DNA from: Chenopodium formosanum | Taxonomy: Eukaryota > Streptophyta > Magnoliopsida > Caryophyllales > Amaranthaceae | Assembly (NCBI GenBank): GCA_024500155.1 | Contig: CM044877.1 | Location: 27,595,501 to 27,659,500, forward strand | DNA: 64,000 nucleotides | Direction of reading: 5' to 3' | Part shown: in pieces, positions 44,564 to 55,364 of the stretch | Numbering within the stretch: position 1 is the stretch's first letter | Layout of the letters: each line of letters begins with the position of its first letter | Translations under genes and position numbers: made by a program | Notes under the pieces: generated by a model | Databases searched by the model: none | The model's input: only the letters and a program-made list of their open reading frames with translations | Told to the model about the DNA's origin: nothing

Positions 44564-46188
44564 GGTTGTTAAAACAGTCTAGCTTGGAATGAAAGTCAAG
44601 TTCCTACATTCAACAAAATGTCAGCAAAATAATCCATAATCTAATTAAATATACAACCTAATCCATAATCTTCAATTTAGGTGTCGTTTTTCACTGTGTA
44701 CCAAAACCTTTTTTTTTACGGAATGTAAACTCATAATATTACGCAGCTAAAGCCTCTAAATCTGCCAAAACAGCACTACAAAATCTTGAGGATACTCCTC
44801 AAGCCACACTCTCATCTCATTGAAACTACTACTTAGTTGGGCTATGACATGAGCAAATAAAAAGAAAAGATAAGCAAATCATAACGGGAGCAAGACGATG
44901 CTTGAGTCTTTTTAAAGATGTTAGGCAATTACCTAAGAGAATACAATAAACATGATTTGCTTAGCAGTCAAGAACACTAATATGAGCAACAATCCTAAGG
45001 TATTCCTGCTTTAATTCTATAGGCAACAATAACATAGGAAACACGGGAATAAAAGAGTGCAATAATATTTTCAAACACCCTAAAATATACCCTAAATCAT
45101 AGAAGAAATCCCTGGAGAAATCATAGAACAACTCTATTAAAATCCCACCCAAACAACAAGAATAAACCAGTTAGAACAAAACAGAGAAACAAACCAGTCC
45201 AAAAGAAACAGCCCAGTTCAATAGCAAATAAACTCCAAAAATTATGAAATTTTACAGTAAGAAAGTAGATAGAAAAACACCCAAATACAAATAAAATCAC
45301 CTAAAAAGCTTCTCGAAGGAGAACGAGCCAAGCGAAGTCAGCACTCACAACAGCTCCTACAAAAATCAATGCGAATTGTAATGGAATTGTGAGACGAAAA
45401 ACAATGCGATCATGCTCATTCAAAAACATGAAACAAAAGCATAATTTTATGAATTAAATTAAACCAAAAGCACAAAATGAAATATAATAGAATCCCTAAA
45501 ATCTCAATTACTCATGAAGCTAACCCAAATCTAAACATAATATGTGAGATTATTGAAAAATAAAACATTAAATTAAACCAAGATCTACTAATTGATTCAA
45601 AGAGATTCAAAGAGAAAGTATGTACCTTAATATTATCGATTGGCACTAAGAGGGACGACATACATTACAATTTTGGGTCAAGTTCTATAAATTTATTCAA
45701 AGAGAGATAAAGCTATGAATTTTAAATTAATTTACCTAAATTTGAAATTAATCTGAGAAGGACAAAGATCTGAAATTCAAAATTGTTGTACCTTAATTTG
45801 AAGAATCTGATTCATAAAATGATATTCCTCACGTTAAAATTACTCCAAGAAAAACAAAGATCTGAGTTTGAAAACAACGATTCCATAAGTGTCATCATAG
45901 AATTTGGATTAAAGAGAGAAGAGTAGTTTGGTTGATGAGTAACTAGAGGTTTTTATTTTTTTATTTGTGTTCTTGTTCGGCGGTTTCATTTTCCTTAAAT
46001 TCTTCGATTGAGGGTTTTTGTAGTCACGTGTGGGGCACGTGTTATGTTTCTCGACAATTTATAACGTAGAAAAATTAATTTTGACCTATAAAAGCATCAA
46101 GATAATACGCATAGTATAATTAATAGCTAATGGTGCTTGCCTAGCATCGAAGGCCCATCGTAAAAAAAATGCTCTTTTTGTTATAGTG
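43604..46188. other. Right non-coding part of CACTA element 2
   Basis: About 2.6 kb of AT-rich DNA with no credible ORF. It includes the TG microsatellite at 44534-44560, and CACGTGTGGGGCACGTG near 46026 (two CACGTG G-box cores) close to the right end. Confidence 0.6.
44534..44560. repeat. (TG)n microsatellite
   Basis: About 13 TG dinucleotides. Confidence 0.95.
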
Positions 46189-46191
46189 TAT

Positions 46192-47018
46192 TAATAGTGC
46201 TCCATTATCAAATGCCTTGGCAATTTGAGATGAGGGAGATCACGTCGATCCATCACTCTTCATTAAACCGATTGAAGAAACTCATGCTATCGAAGAAGAG
46301 GAGGAAACCTTTTTCAATGTCATGAGTTTTTTTCCCCAAACCAAAGAACTCGCCTCTAGAGATGAGGTATGTGCTCTCATAAGTTAATGTGGCTACTCGA
46401 AGATTCCATCAAACAAATAAATTTGGCTGAAAATAGGCGTATCGTTGAAGAGATGATTCCCACTAAAACCTCTGAAAGAAAGCCATTTTCTTTCAATGTG
46501 GTCGAACCACCAAAGAGGAATTAGCGAGTTTATACATTTGTTGGGACCTCTTATGAAAAAATGTTCAAAGTGCTCTTCGAGAGTGGGAAGATCAAACTTC
46601 TCGAGCCAAGACCATTTGAATCACTAAAAAGAACGGATAGGTTCTACTATCAATACCATCAATCTGGAGGGAACACTATAGGTCATTGCTTCAAATTCAA
46701 ATATCTAGTCTAAGGATTAATTGATAGTGGAAGACTTTTCTAAGCTAAGCAATAAAAAGACGTTAGCATCAATGGAGTTTGGGAAAGTGATGACGAAGAT
46801 GTCTACCTCAAAGACGCGGAAGAAACCCCACTCTCCACATCTATCCTTTCAGTGACATTTTGGATGATGAAGAAGATTCTACCATAGATGTTCTTACAAG
46901 ATCAGGAAGAATTTAACCTCCCATCACAACTCAATCTATTCCTACCACTCAACAAGTCCCTATACCACTCATAGATGATAACTACGTTGTCAAACAACTA
47001 AAGAAGACTAAGGTTGAG
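46192..47018 (+). pseudogene. Tat element D gag, C-terminal part (after CACTA 2)
   Basis: Continues the gag of 36585-37693. Readable fragments in shifting frames include IKPIEETHAIEEEEETFF, KIKLLEPRPFESLK and YYQYHQSGGNTIGHCFKFK, a degraded zinc-knuckle region comparable with GVGHDTERC of element A. More than ten stops and several frameshifts, so it is heavily decayed. Confidence 0.6.
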
Positions 47019-48027
47019 ATGATTGTATGGAAGTTATTAGCAACACCTCACGAGCATAGGGTTGGAGTAATGGATGAGTTTTCTAAGGTAGAAATAGACT
47101 CGAAAACCACTCCTAAGGGATTAGCCAACTTTTTCACAAGTGACCTTCCTAGCCCCATCAACTTGATCACCTTTTTTGATAAGGATTTACCTCCATTAGG
47201 TGATAAACACAATAAGGCCTTAAACCTCATAGTTATCTGTAAAAGGATGAATGTCCCAATGGCTCTTGTACACAATGGGTCGGCAATCAATGTTTTCCCA
47301 CTTCGAACTGCAAGGATGTTAGGAATAAGAGATGAGGACTTGTCTCCATCCACACAAGGCATAAAAGCCTACGACAATACCCATTGTCAAGCTCTTGGAC
47401 TATCACAATGAATGTTATGGCAGGAGTTATCGAACACACTACTACTTTTCAAGTAGTAGATATTAAAGCCTCGTTCAACTTATTGTTGGGACGCCCTTTA
47501 CTTCATGATCTTAAGGTCGTCCCTTCATCCTTCCATAAACAAGTTAAGGCCATAGTCGAAGGAATCCCTGTCACAATTGGTGCTTTCCCTATGAGAATCA
47601 AAGTTGTTGATAAACCAATCATAAATGTGGAGCACAATAAAAACGATGAAGATTTATGGGGCTTTAATGCTGAAGAGGTTTCTTTAATCGAGGAAGATGA
47701 TAAGACCCCTCTTCGCTACGACCTCTATTCAAATCGTATAGTTAATGCTATTCTTAAGATACAAGGACACTTTCTTAGATTGACTCTACGAAAGAAGAAA
47801 GGAATAGCAAAACAAATGGAAATACCTGGCCTTCCTAAGTTAGATACTTGCGAGTCCGAGAAAAAGCTAAAGCACGAAGAAACGCTCGTACCTAGAAAAG
47901 GGCAATCCCAACGGATCATTATCCTCTCACTCTTAATGGACAGTTTATAAAAGACGGAAAAGAATATCCATGCTATGAATTTCATGAACCTTTTGTCAAA
48001 GAAGGAATAGGGACATGTTCTCTTCAA
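47019..48027 (+). pseudogene. Tat element D aspartic protease region (active Asp lost)
   Basis: Homologous to 8080-9390 of element A: MIVWKLLATPHEHR aligns with VSIWQLLSTSKEHR, and ALNLIVICKRMNVPMALV precedes the active site. Here it reads HNGSAINV where element A has DNGSAVNV, so the catalytic Asp is His. A frameshift near 47395 separates it from ASFNLLLGRPLLHDLK and the linker EDLWGFNAEE. Homology to Tat coding sequence stops near 48027 (KEGIGTC); RT onward is missing. Confidence 0.8.
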
Positions 48028-48299
48028 TTTAATTCAGATACTTATTTCAGATTTTCTGTTCAAATCAAATCAAAACTATTCAGATCAGACTAGAAAAATT
48101 CAGATCAGATCAGATCAAACCAGGACACATACTTGTTTATGTTTTTTGAAAACATTATTATTATTATTATTTTGAGGATTATCGAATGGAAACATTATAA
48201 TGTGGAGTAAAATAATAAATTTACATATAATACTATATATTATTTGTATTATGGTACTTTAATTTGTTTTTTTTTAAAAAAATCCAAGGCAATCTATCT

Positions 48300-48351
<52 letters not shown>

Positions 48352-48386
48352 GGGTGAAAAAGATGATATATATTGTATATCTTAGG
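48028..48386. other. AT-rich junction with CAGATCAGATC repeats and (AT)n
   Basis: 48040-48120 has several TTCAGATCAGA-type units, 48155-48170 ATT repeats, and 48304-48348 an uninterrupted AT microsatellite. It joins the end of element D coding DNA to an inverted LTR fragment, and probably marks a deletion or rearrangement. Confidence 0.6.
48304..48348. repeat. (AT)n microsatellite
   Basis: About 22 AT dinucleotides. Confidence 0.95.
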
Positions 48387-49106
48387 TATTGTAGGCGTCC
48401 TTCGAAGTGCGCCTACATTAAAGCATGTGGTGAATATGGTTGACACTCATAGGAAGTGGGAATTGACATGTAAGATTACGGACAAGGAAAGTAGGGAGCC
48501 GCCAACAAGTTTGTAAGGAACTTGTAAACCGTTCACGGATCATAAAAGGCAACCACGATTAAGGGACAACGAAAGGCAATAGCGATTGACCCGTGAAGGT
48601 TACACCCCATTCATAATCCATGAGATTACTAACTCCATATAATTCGTAACCACAAAAGGAGGATCGGGGATGATGGTACGAAGTCAGTCATGGAGATACA
48701 TTCGCCCGTATTGGCCTCTACTCGATTCTTAAGGTGAAAAGTGATTCCTGCGATCTCAAAGGCATACAAAATAATCAATTTGCTCCAAACTATTATTAGG
48801 CTAAATTGGTTGAATATTAATGCAACATATAGTTCTAAAATATCGTGATCACTTGAATTAATAACAAGATTAATTAGGAACCTAAACCGGTCGTCCAAAT
48901 TATCTTATTAGGCGTGATTTTTAATTACATATTCCCTTTAAACATGCAATATGATGATCAATAAATAATAAAATAAACATTAATATTGGAAGCAATTTAA
49001 CAATAAATTGTTAGTCAAATCAAATATAAATTATAAACCTAATCATGACGCTAGCAATATTAAAATAAAATAAGTAATTAAATTAATTAACTACTCACAT
49101 TCCGCG
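48387..49106 (-). repeat. Tat LTR family II fragment, reverse orientation
   Basis: Reverse complement of sequence like 33290-34631 without the MITE: it keeps the empty site (GGTTGAATATTAATGC near 48810). It is cut on the right exactly at the TGTAGACA start of the LTR at 49107, so that element inserted into this LTR. The left side ends in microsatellite DNA. Confidence 0.75.
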
Positions 49107-50574
49107 TGTAGACATCTACTTTTGGCCTCCTGTCCCGACAGGAAGTGCAATGACGATAAAAAACCATCTTCGTGTTGGATCAAAGTGAAGAATGCTTATG
49201 GATAACTGGTTAAGCCACAAAACACAAAAGACTAGCCCAAATTAAAGAAAAAGCCAAAACAAAGGTCCAATTAACTAAACCCGATCATAATTAGGCTTAA
49301 GCCCGTGCTTAAAACCTAATAATGATAAATTTAGAAGCGCATAGGTTAAATCTTAGTGCTGCCGCAGAAAAAGACGCGCGCATCTCAAACAGTCTCGCTG
49401 GGTGCCGCGCGTAACTAAATCAGTTGCGCGCGACACCCAGCGCAATCTCCAGAGTTGCGCTGCGAAAGACTCAGAATTATACGTTAATATAAAATCGAAT
49501 CTTACCATAATGCCGCGCGCAAGATAATTAGTTACGCTGCCCATAGCAGCGCAACCCAATCACTTGCGCTAGGATGTCGCGCACAACGCATCCTGTTGCG
49601 CGCGACACCTGCTACGACAGAATGCTCGAAACCCTAAACCTAATCATTCCCTATAAATAAGAGCTTAAACCGATCCTTAAACAGATAGAAAATAACCTAA
49701 AACTCTGGCGAAATACTTGTAAACTTGTGCAACCTAGCCCCTCTTGTCCTAAACACTCACGCTTTTGATATTTGGTTACTACGGTGGAGGTTCCCCAACA
49801 AGAAGGAGTCTATAAAGGTTCTAAACGGAGATCTAGCAAAGAGAAGTGGTAAATTCCCGAGCACTTAGTTAAATCACATTTATTTTCTTGTTTAAAAGGA
49901 CTTTAATTAATTAGTGTTGTTTGATCACCTTTAAAATAATTAATTAATCAATTCCATGTAGTATCTTGCGTTAAATAAAGATTAGAATTGAATTAAATAA
50001 TTGTTGGTTAATCACTTAAGCCAAGGCGAATATTGTTTATTTTCTTGTCCTTTTCACCAATTTGATTAAATAAGAATAACGAAATTACGATGTAATTCCT
50101 ACGTGAATTAATGCTTGTAAATAAAATCAACTAACATAGTTTTAGGTATCGCGTTGCATATATTGTTTGGTGATGAAATTGTAAAAAAGGATGAGCTAGT
50201 AGAGGCCGCACTAGGGCTAGGATAACGATTTCCCTCTAAAGGAATGTTATTTTAGTACCCTCGCTCCTGAACTCATTTTTGGTTTATAGACCAATTTGGG
50301 CATGGGTAAACTTATGATTCGTGCTAATTATTCCATGAACTCCACATGGAAGAAAGGCAGGAACGACGTTTACGAAATTTTCCTAAAACTCATAGGCGAC
50401 TCCTACTTGTTTCTTACAATAAAGCGTAATGATAGAATCAATTCTAATTAAAGGTCCCCAAAATAGTCAGGAATTCAAATCCTACTACACCCTAACAAGT
50501 GTAAAGTCCTAGGCTTTTAAGTGGCCATGGGCATTTGAGGAGAGTATCCCTTACGATGGGATCACCCTCCTTAA
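49107..50574 (+). repeat. Tat LTR family I, 5' LTR
   Basis: Begins TGTAGACATCTAC at 49107 and ends near 50574, directly before the primer binding site. Contains the CG-rich hairpin block (49365-49618), TATAAATAAGAGC near 49652 and AGAGGCCGCACTAGGGC near 50203. Nearly colinear with 19806-21015. Length about 1.47 kb. It is the 5' LTR of the Tat element whose gag is at 51608. Confidence 0.8.
49365..49618. repeat. CG-rich hairpin block in LTR family I
   Basis: Several inverted repeats: CGCGCGTAACT-AAATC-AGTTGCGCGCG near 49409-49435 (one mismatch) and GTCGCGCACAAC-GCATCCT-GTTGCGCGCGAC near 49577-49607 (one mismatch), plus GAGTTGCGCTGCG and GCCGCGCGCAAG. The same block is at 19843-20062. It lies upstream of the TATA box. 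Confidence 0.8.
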
Positions 50575-50576
50575 AG

Positions 50577-50594
50577 TTGCGACTCCGCTGGGGA
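50577..50594 (+). promoter_or_regulatory. Primer binding site of the Tat element
   Basis: TTGCGACTCCGCTGGGGA follows the LTR. It resembles the TTGGCGACTC...GGGGA primer sites of Ogre/Tat elements but lacks one G. The 3' end of a host tRNA would pair here to prime minus-strand synthesis. Confidence 0.7.
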
Positions 50595-51607
50595 CTTAGA
50601 GGTTAAATGATTAATTCGTAGTTATGGTCAAAGGTTTCCAACACTAGGTTGCCAATGGGTTGTAACGAGAATTACCTTTGATAATCTCTAGTTAGAGAGC
50701 GAGACTTGAACGCATAATATCTTCCTTTTTCACAAGAGTAAAAACCAAACAAGCAACATTGCATCATGCATAATCATAGCACACTTAAACCAGGGGGGAT
50801 TAGCCCATTGACTAGGGGTCGCCAACACTAGGCTTCTATCCCGAAATCAATAACAATCATCCCACCCATATCGCCAACAAAATGTTGGGAGAGCGATGTC
50901 ATGAGTCAACACGTTGAGTGATTGATTTGTGCATCGTTTCTTAAGATATGGTACCTTTGGACACCCAAGCCTTTTTGACCTTAGAATTGCATTGCGTGAA
51001 TCTTGACTTACGCCATGCTTATGTGATTATCTGACTATATGCAACGTGTTAGGATAGTCTTCTTTTTCTCTTTTTTTTTAGTTTGGTCTAGGTTCCCAAT
51101 TACGAAGTTATCTCTTCGTGATTTAGCGTCATATTCAAAGGATAGCATAAAAAAATCAAAAAAAAAAAACAATGACAAAAAAAAAACGCTCGAATTAAAA
51201 AAAATTCTACGAGCAGGTGGAACGTGCAACTCAATGAGTTGTACGACCCCTCCCAGCGCAAGTGATTTCGTTGCGCGCGACATCCGCGCGCAACTATGTC
51301 ACTTTTGCACGCCCACTGGACGAGTCAATTTTGATTTCTTAAAAAACAAATTGACTCGTCCGAACAATATCTGCATTGAAGAATTGTTAAAGGCGATGTT
51401 ATCCAATTGAATATATTTTGCGTCTTTTCTTTTTTTCTCCCTTTATAAACAAGCGTATCGATTTACTTATCCTTTCGTACTCCTTTAGGGCCGATTTCCA
51501 AGCTTGGGAAAGAGGATCCCTGGGCATTCGCATTCTACGTTTACCGCCCAAAGATCAACCCCTTTCAAACCACTTTTCTTCGACAACTAATCCTAGTCCA
51601 ATAACGA
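50595..51607 (+). other. 5' leader of the Tat element with CG-rich module
   Basis: No gene. A run of A/T-rich low complexity lies at 51145-51210. 51219-51312 carries the CG-rich module (TGCAACTCAATGAGTTGTACG, TTGCGCGCGAC, CCGCGCGCAACT). GTTAGGATAGTCTTC and later sequence lead to the gag ATG. Confidence 0.6.
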
Positions 51608-52264
51608 TGTCAACCATCGAAGAACTTCAATACGAGATTCTTCATTTGAGAGAGGAGAAAGGCTCAAGAGGCCGAGGAGAGAAGAATTAAGAAAATAGAT
51701 AGGTTGAAAAGAAAAATGCTGAAACCTTAGCCTTGCAAGAAAATATGGAACAATTATCCATCAAAGAAAAGTCGTTGGAGAAGCTAGTTCTTCGTTCTAC
51801 AATGGGGAATAAGTACTTTGACGCAGAAAAGTTTGCTCCTTCCCCAGGACTTCCTTTACCGGAAAAGTTCGTAGCTATGGACTTGCCAATATTTAAGGTG
51901 AGCAATAATCCACAAAATCATTTAATGTGTTTTACTCGCACTATGACATTAAAGGGAGTTTATCCTAAGATTTATTCTTTGACTTTTCCTTTATCCCTAG
52001 ACCCAACCACGAGAGAGTGGTACTATGCGCTAGATCCAAAATTAAAGGCAACATGGGAAGATGTAGTTTCGGCTTTCATTACCCAATATGAGAGTAACGT
52101 AGAGTTTAAGTCAACTTTACGTGAAACTTGAGATGCTTAAGCATGGCGACGATGAAGGTTTCCTTGCTTTCTATGGTAGATGGTGAGAAAAGGCGGCCCA
52201 CCTTGCCCAAAGGCCTCCTGGACTCGAATTAGTACAAAAATTCATTGACAACTGTCATGAAAAG
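51608..52264 (+). pseudogene. Tat gag, N-terminal part, cut by element B
   Basis: The ATG at 51608 starts MSTIEELQYEILHLREEK, a coiled-coil-like N-terminus. A frameshift near 51660 and another near 52125 are needed. The middle (51733-52131) is intact: NKYFDAEKFAPSP, PEKFVAMDLPIFK, NPQNHLMCF, REWYYALDPK and SAFITQYESN are Retrotrans_gag features. The end reads AHLAQRPPGLELVQKFIDN and stops at 52264, where the LTR of element B begins. This last part overlaps the first gag residues of element A at 6989 in alignment. AAAAG at 52260-52264 should be the target-site duplication. Confidence 0.75.
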
Positions 52265-52755
52265 TGTTTAGGGTATTTTTACCCTGCCACGTGGCCCAAT
52301 TAGAGGGTGACACGTGTCAGCCTCAGATTGGTCCAAAATGGACCAATCCCTGTTTGACACGTGTCATTCCAGAGATAAAAGGGAAAAGGCGGCCTTCAGG
52401 CCCAAATCCCGAGAAAGCCGGAATACGGCGCAGCCCACCAATGATTAGGGTTCAGTGACCTAATCAGGGGCAATTCCCAATGACCCTATAAATAGGGAGA
52501 TGTCCCTCATTTTGAGGACACGTTTTTACCATTTATTACAACTGCATTCTCTTACATCAGAGAAACACCTGAGCTTGGAATCCGAGCAGATACCCACCTA
52601 AATTTCCGTTCTCTTTATTCCGTTTCAAGTTATTAACTTGTGCGTCGGAGGCGGAGCACCACCCAACAGGTGTCTCCGTTTGTTTTGCAGGTTCAGCTCA
52701 TCCCGGATCAGTCTTCGTGTTGTAACTCTCCCGAGGGACAAAAACACCCAAAACA
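52265..52755 (+). repeat. Element B 5' LTR (491 bp)
   Basis: TGTTTAGGG...CCAAAACA. It is about 98% identical by eye (about ten differences, mostly transitions) to the LTR at 63126-63616, which has the same length. Contains two GACACGTGTC palindromes with CACGTG cores, the palindrome TTGGTCCAAAATGGACCAA, and TATAAATA at 52487-52494. It interrupts the Tat gag at 52264. Confidence 0.95.
52487..52494 (+). promoter_or_regulatory. TATA box of element B 5' LTR
   Basis: TATAAATA within CCCTATAAATAGGG, about 220 bp into the LTR and downstream of the two G-box palindromes. Conserved in the second LTR near 63348. Confidence 0.7.
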
Positions 52756-52757
52756 TT

Positions 52758-52775
52758 TGGCGCCGTCTGTGGGGA
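52758..52775 (+). promoter_or_regulatory. Primer binding site of element B copy 1
   Basis: TGGCGCCGTCTGTGGGGA lies two bases after the LTR end. A TGG-starting 18-mer complementary to a tRNA 3' end is the expected primer site; I have not identified the tRNA. Identical at 63619-63636. Confidence 0.8.
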
Positions 52776-52788
52776 GAGTACCTCAAAG

Positions 52789-54639
52789 ATGGTTCAAGAG
52801 TCTTCACCCCCAAACCGTTTGGGCAAAGACCCAGAAGTCTTTACAGACCATGAGGAGGATGAGGATCCTCAGTTCGAAACCTCTACAGCCGAGGACGGCT
52901 CTCTAAGAGTTAAGCGCATCCGGCCCAGAGAGACTCTGGAGCAGGGTGCCACCCAGGCGGGTCCGAGCAGACCTACTGGGCAGCCGGAAGGAGCAATTCA
53001 AACGGCAGCTGGATCAGCCCCAGTCACCCGAGACGAACTCATGAGGTTCATGACGAGTTTCAAGGGTGAAATTAAAGAGCTGATCACCAAAAGCAGGGCT
53101 GGCCCAAGTAAAGGTAAGTCGGTGAAGAAGACTCCTCCAGAGAAGGGGTAGTCAGTCAGAAACCGACAGCCTACTCCCCATCCAAAGGAGAAGGCAGCCG
53201 GGACCATTGATTGGTAAAAAATTCTCCTTCCTGGGGGAAACACTAATAACCCTCGCCGGCCTCTTCAGCCGGTGAGAAGTAAAAAATCAACTCTCGATGC
53301 CCGGGAAATCAATAACCGGAAGAGAAATCAATCGCTGTCTGAGTCGGCTTCAACGTCGAACTTTCCGGACAGCTTCAACAATATTTCTGCAGGGAGTGCA
53401 CCCTCCTTGCATGAGAGTCAAACAGGCGGTAATACCGTCCATTCTGGCCCTCATATGATTGGAAATGTACCGTATGTGCCTACTCAGGCTTACGGACAGT
53501 ATTCTCCTCACTTCATGCAGCCAGCCTTCTTTGGAGGTCAGGCGGCATATCCAAATGTCCACCCATTGGACTGGCAGCTTCGACTGCTGCGCCTGGGTGA
53601 AAAGCCTTCTGCGTTCACTCGGGAGATAACCGAGGCGGCTGAGCCGGCCAAGGTTAAGAATATGTTGGTTGGTACCTATGATGGTACCACCAATCTAGAA
53701 GACCACCTCATGGCTTACACCAACCTCATGTATCTGCAGGGGTTGGATGATGCCACTTGGTGTCGGTGCTTTCCGGCTACATTGAAGGGCATCGCCCAAC
53801 AATGGTTTGGCAACCTGCCAGCCGGGTCTATAGACAGCTTCAGGAAGCTTGCCTTCCTGTTCGCTTCCAACTTCTCAATGAACATCCCTGCTAAAAAGAC
53901 AAGCCTTGATTTGAGCACTGTTAAGCAGGGAGAGAGAGAAGGGTTGCGCTCATATGTCAGGCGGTTCAACCTGATCAGAATTCAGATTCAGGGACTGTCT
54001 AATGAGGTAGCTTTTACAGACTTTTTTAAAGGTCTGAGAGACGGGTCGACCTTTAAGTTTGACCTAGTCAGAAAAGGGGCTTTCACCCTACAGGCGGCCC
54101 TGAGGGAGGCGGAAAGCTACATTCAAGCTACCGACCTCTGCTCGCCTGGTAGCCAGTCAGACTCCAAGAAGTCTGACAAACAGAAAGACAGTTGGTCAGC
54201 TCAGCCGGCTAAAAACAAAGAAGAGAGCAAGAAAAGAAAAGAAGTCTAGGCGGTTACTGACTCTGACCAGCCGTCCCAGAAGAAAAAGAAAGAATTTAAA
54301 CCGTACGTCCCCAAGTACGAGTTTAATAAAGACTGCAACTCCATCTTCATGGAGGTAAAGGACCGGTTGTCCATTGAGAAGCCGAATCCTATGAAGAGTT
54401 CTGTCCAGTCGCGGAACAAGAATAAATTCTGTCAGTTCCATGAGGAGGTCGGCCATGACACCAACGACTACTTCAGTCTTCAGCGTGCGTTGGACCGTCT
54501 GGCTGACAAAGGGCTGTTGAAGTCCTACATTTCTAAGTCCCCAGCCGGGGCAAAAAAGAAAAACAAGGGTCAGTCCTCCAAGACTACCCCCAGCCTGCTA
54601 GTAGCTCAGATACCGATAAGGAGCCGGTCTACACTATAG
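52789..54639 (+). pseudogene. Element B gag (three in-frame stops)
   Basis: The ATG at 52789 starts MVQESSPPNRLGKDPE, an acidic, Pro-rich N-terminus, then an RDELMRFM helix region. Stops TAG (53149-53151), TAA (53215-53217) and TAG (54247-54249) interrupt one frame that continues to 54639. The capsid-like region (53640-54130) has MLVGTYDGTTNLEDHLMAY, WCRCFPATLKGIAQQWF, FASNFSMNIPAKKT and GLRSYVRRF. A zinc-knuckle-like CQFHEEVGHDTNDYFSL follows at 54430, with the last Cys replaced. A frameshift near 54600-54640 leads into protease. Gag would form the cytoplasmic particle. Confidence 0.85.
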
Positions 54640-55364
54640 CACGCGGGTTCTCATGTGGTGGCCCTACCATCCGGGGCACCAAGAGCCATCTTCGAAAGAT
54701 GGACAAAGATGATGATGAGCAGGCGGAAGCCAGCTCCTCCTTCCCAGACGTCTTGATCACTGAGAAGGATAGGGGCAGTGTCCGCCGCCCGCATGATGAC
54801 CCGGTGGTCATTGAATGTAAGGTTGCCAACCAACTGGTTGGACGGATCCTTATTGACACCGGCAGCTCATCAGACATCATCAGCCTCCGCTGCCTGCAAA
54901 AGCTGAAATTCAACGTCAGCAGCATGCATCCGGTCACCCACCCCTTGGTTGGTTTTGGGGGTGGGATGGTCTACCCAGCCGGGAGAATTGATTTACCCAT
55001 CCGGCTGGGAGAGAAAGGCCAGGGCCGACATATTGTCGTCAGATTCTTGGTCGTTGAGGAGTTGACAGCCTATAACATCATTCTTGGCAGGCCAACCCTC
55101 AACATAGCCAAGGCAGTAATCATCCCTTCCCTGATGCTCATCAAGTATGAGAGGGATGACGGCTCTGTTGGTTCCTTGAATGCGGATCAGAAGACGGCCC
55201 GAGAATGTTATCTCTCAGCCGTCCGAGATACCGTGGCCCCAGGCGGTCAGGAACCTATAGAACTTGACAACGTCAAGGATGCTGACCCAGCTCCTGCCCC
55301 ATCAGCAGCCGGAAAGAAAAGAAAGGCTCCTCTGCTGGTGGAGGTGAATAAAGAGAAAAAATAG
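54640..55364 (+). pseudogene. Element B aspartic protease
   Basis: The frame containing 54699-55364 reads PHDDPVVIECKVANQLVGR, then the retropepsin active site ILIDTGSSSDII (Asp codon at 54855) and LTAYNIILGRPTLN. The active site is canonical. A Lys-rich linker follows and the frame closes at TAG (55362-55364), with RT in phase beyond it. The protease processes the polyprotein. Confidence 0.85.

Larger units (their letters stand above)
37694..46188. mobile_element. CACTA (EnSpm-type) DNA transposon 2, 8495 bp, with LINE inside
   Basis: The left end CACTACTAGAATTTC and right end, complement CACTATAACAAAAAG, share CACTA and are flanked by the 3-bp duplication TAT (37691-37693 and 46189-46191). 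Joining the flanks restores the Tat gag reading. The left 340 bp carry many AAGCGTCG / CGACGCTTTT units; the right end has only degraded ones (GCATCGAAGG). No CACTA transposase is visible: 38040-39948 and 43604-46080 are AT-rich non-coding DNA with scattered exon-like fragments. The only coding trace is the nested LINE at 39963-43589. Non-autonomous or internally eroded. Confidence 0.85.

Noticed and set aside
53149..53217. Programmed stop readthrough between gag segments
   Set aside because: Two stops 66 bp apart inside gag, with no conserved readthrough context, look like decay; only other copies could show otherwise.
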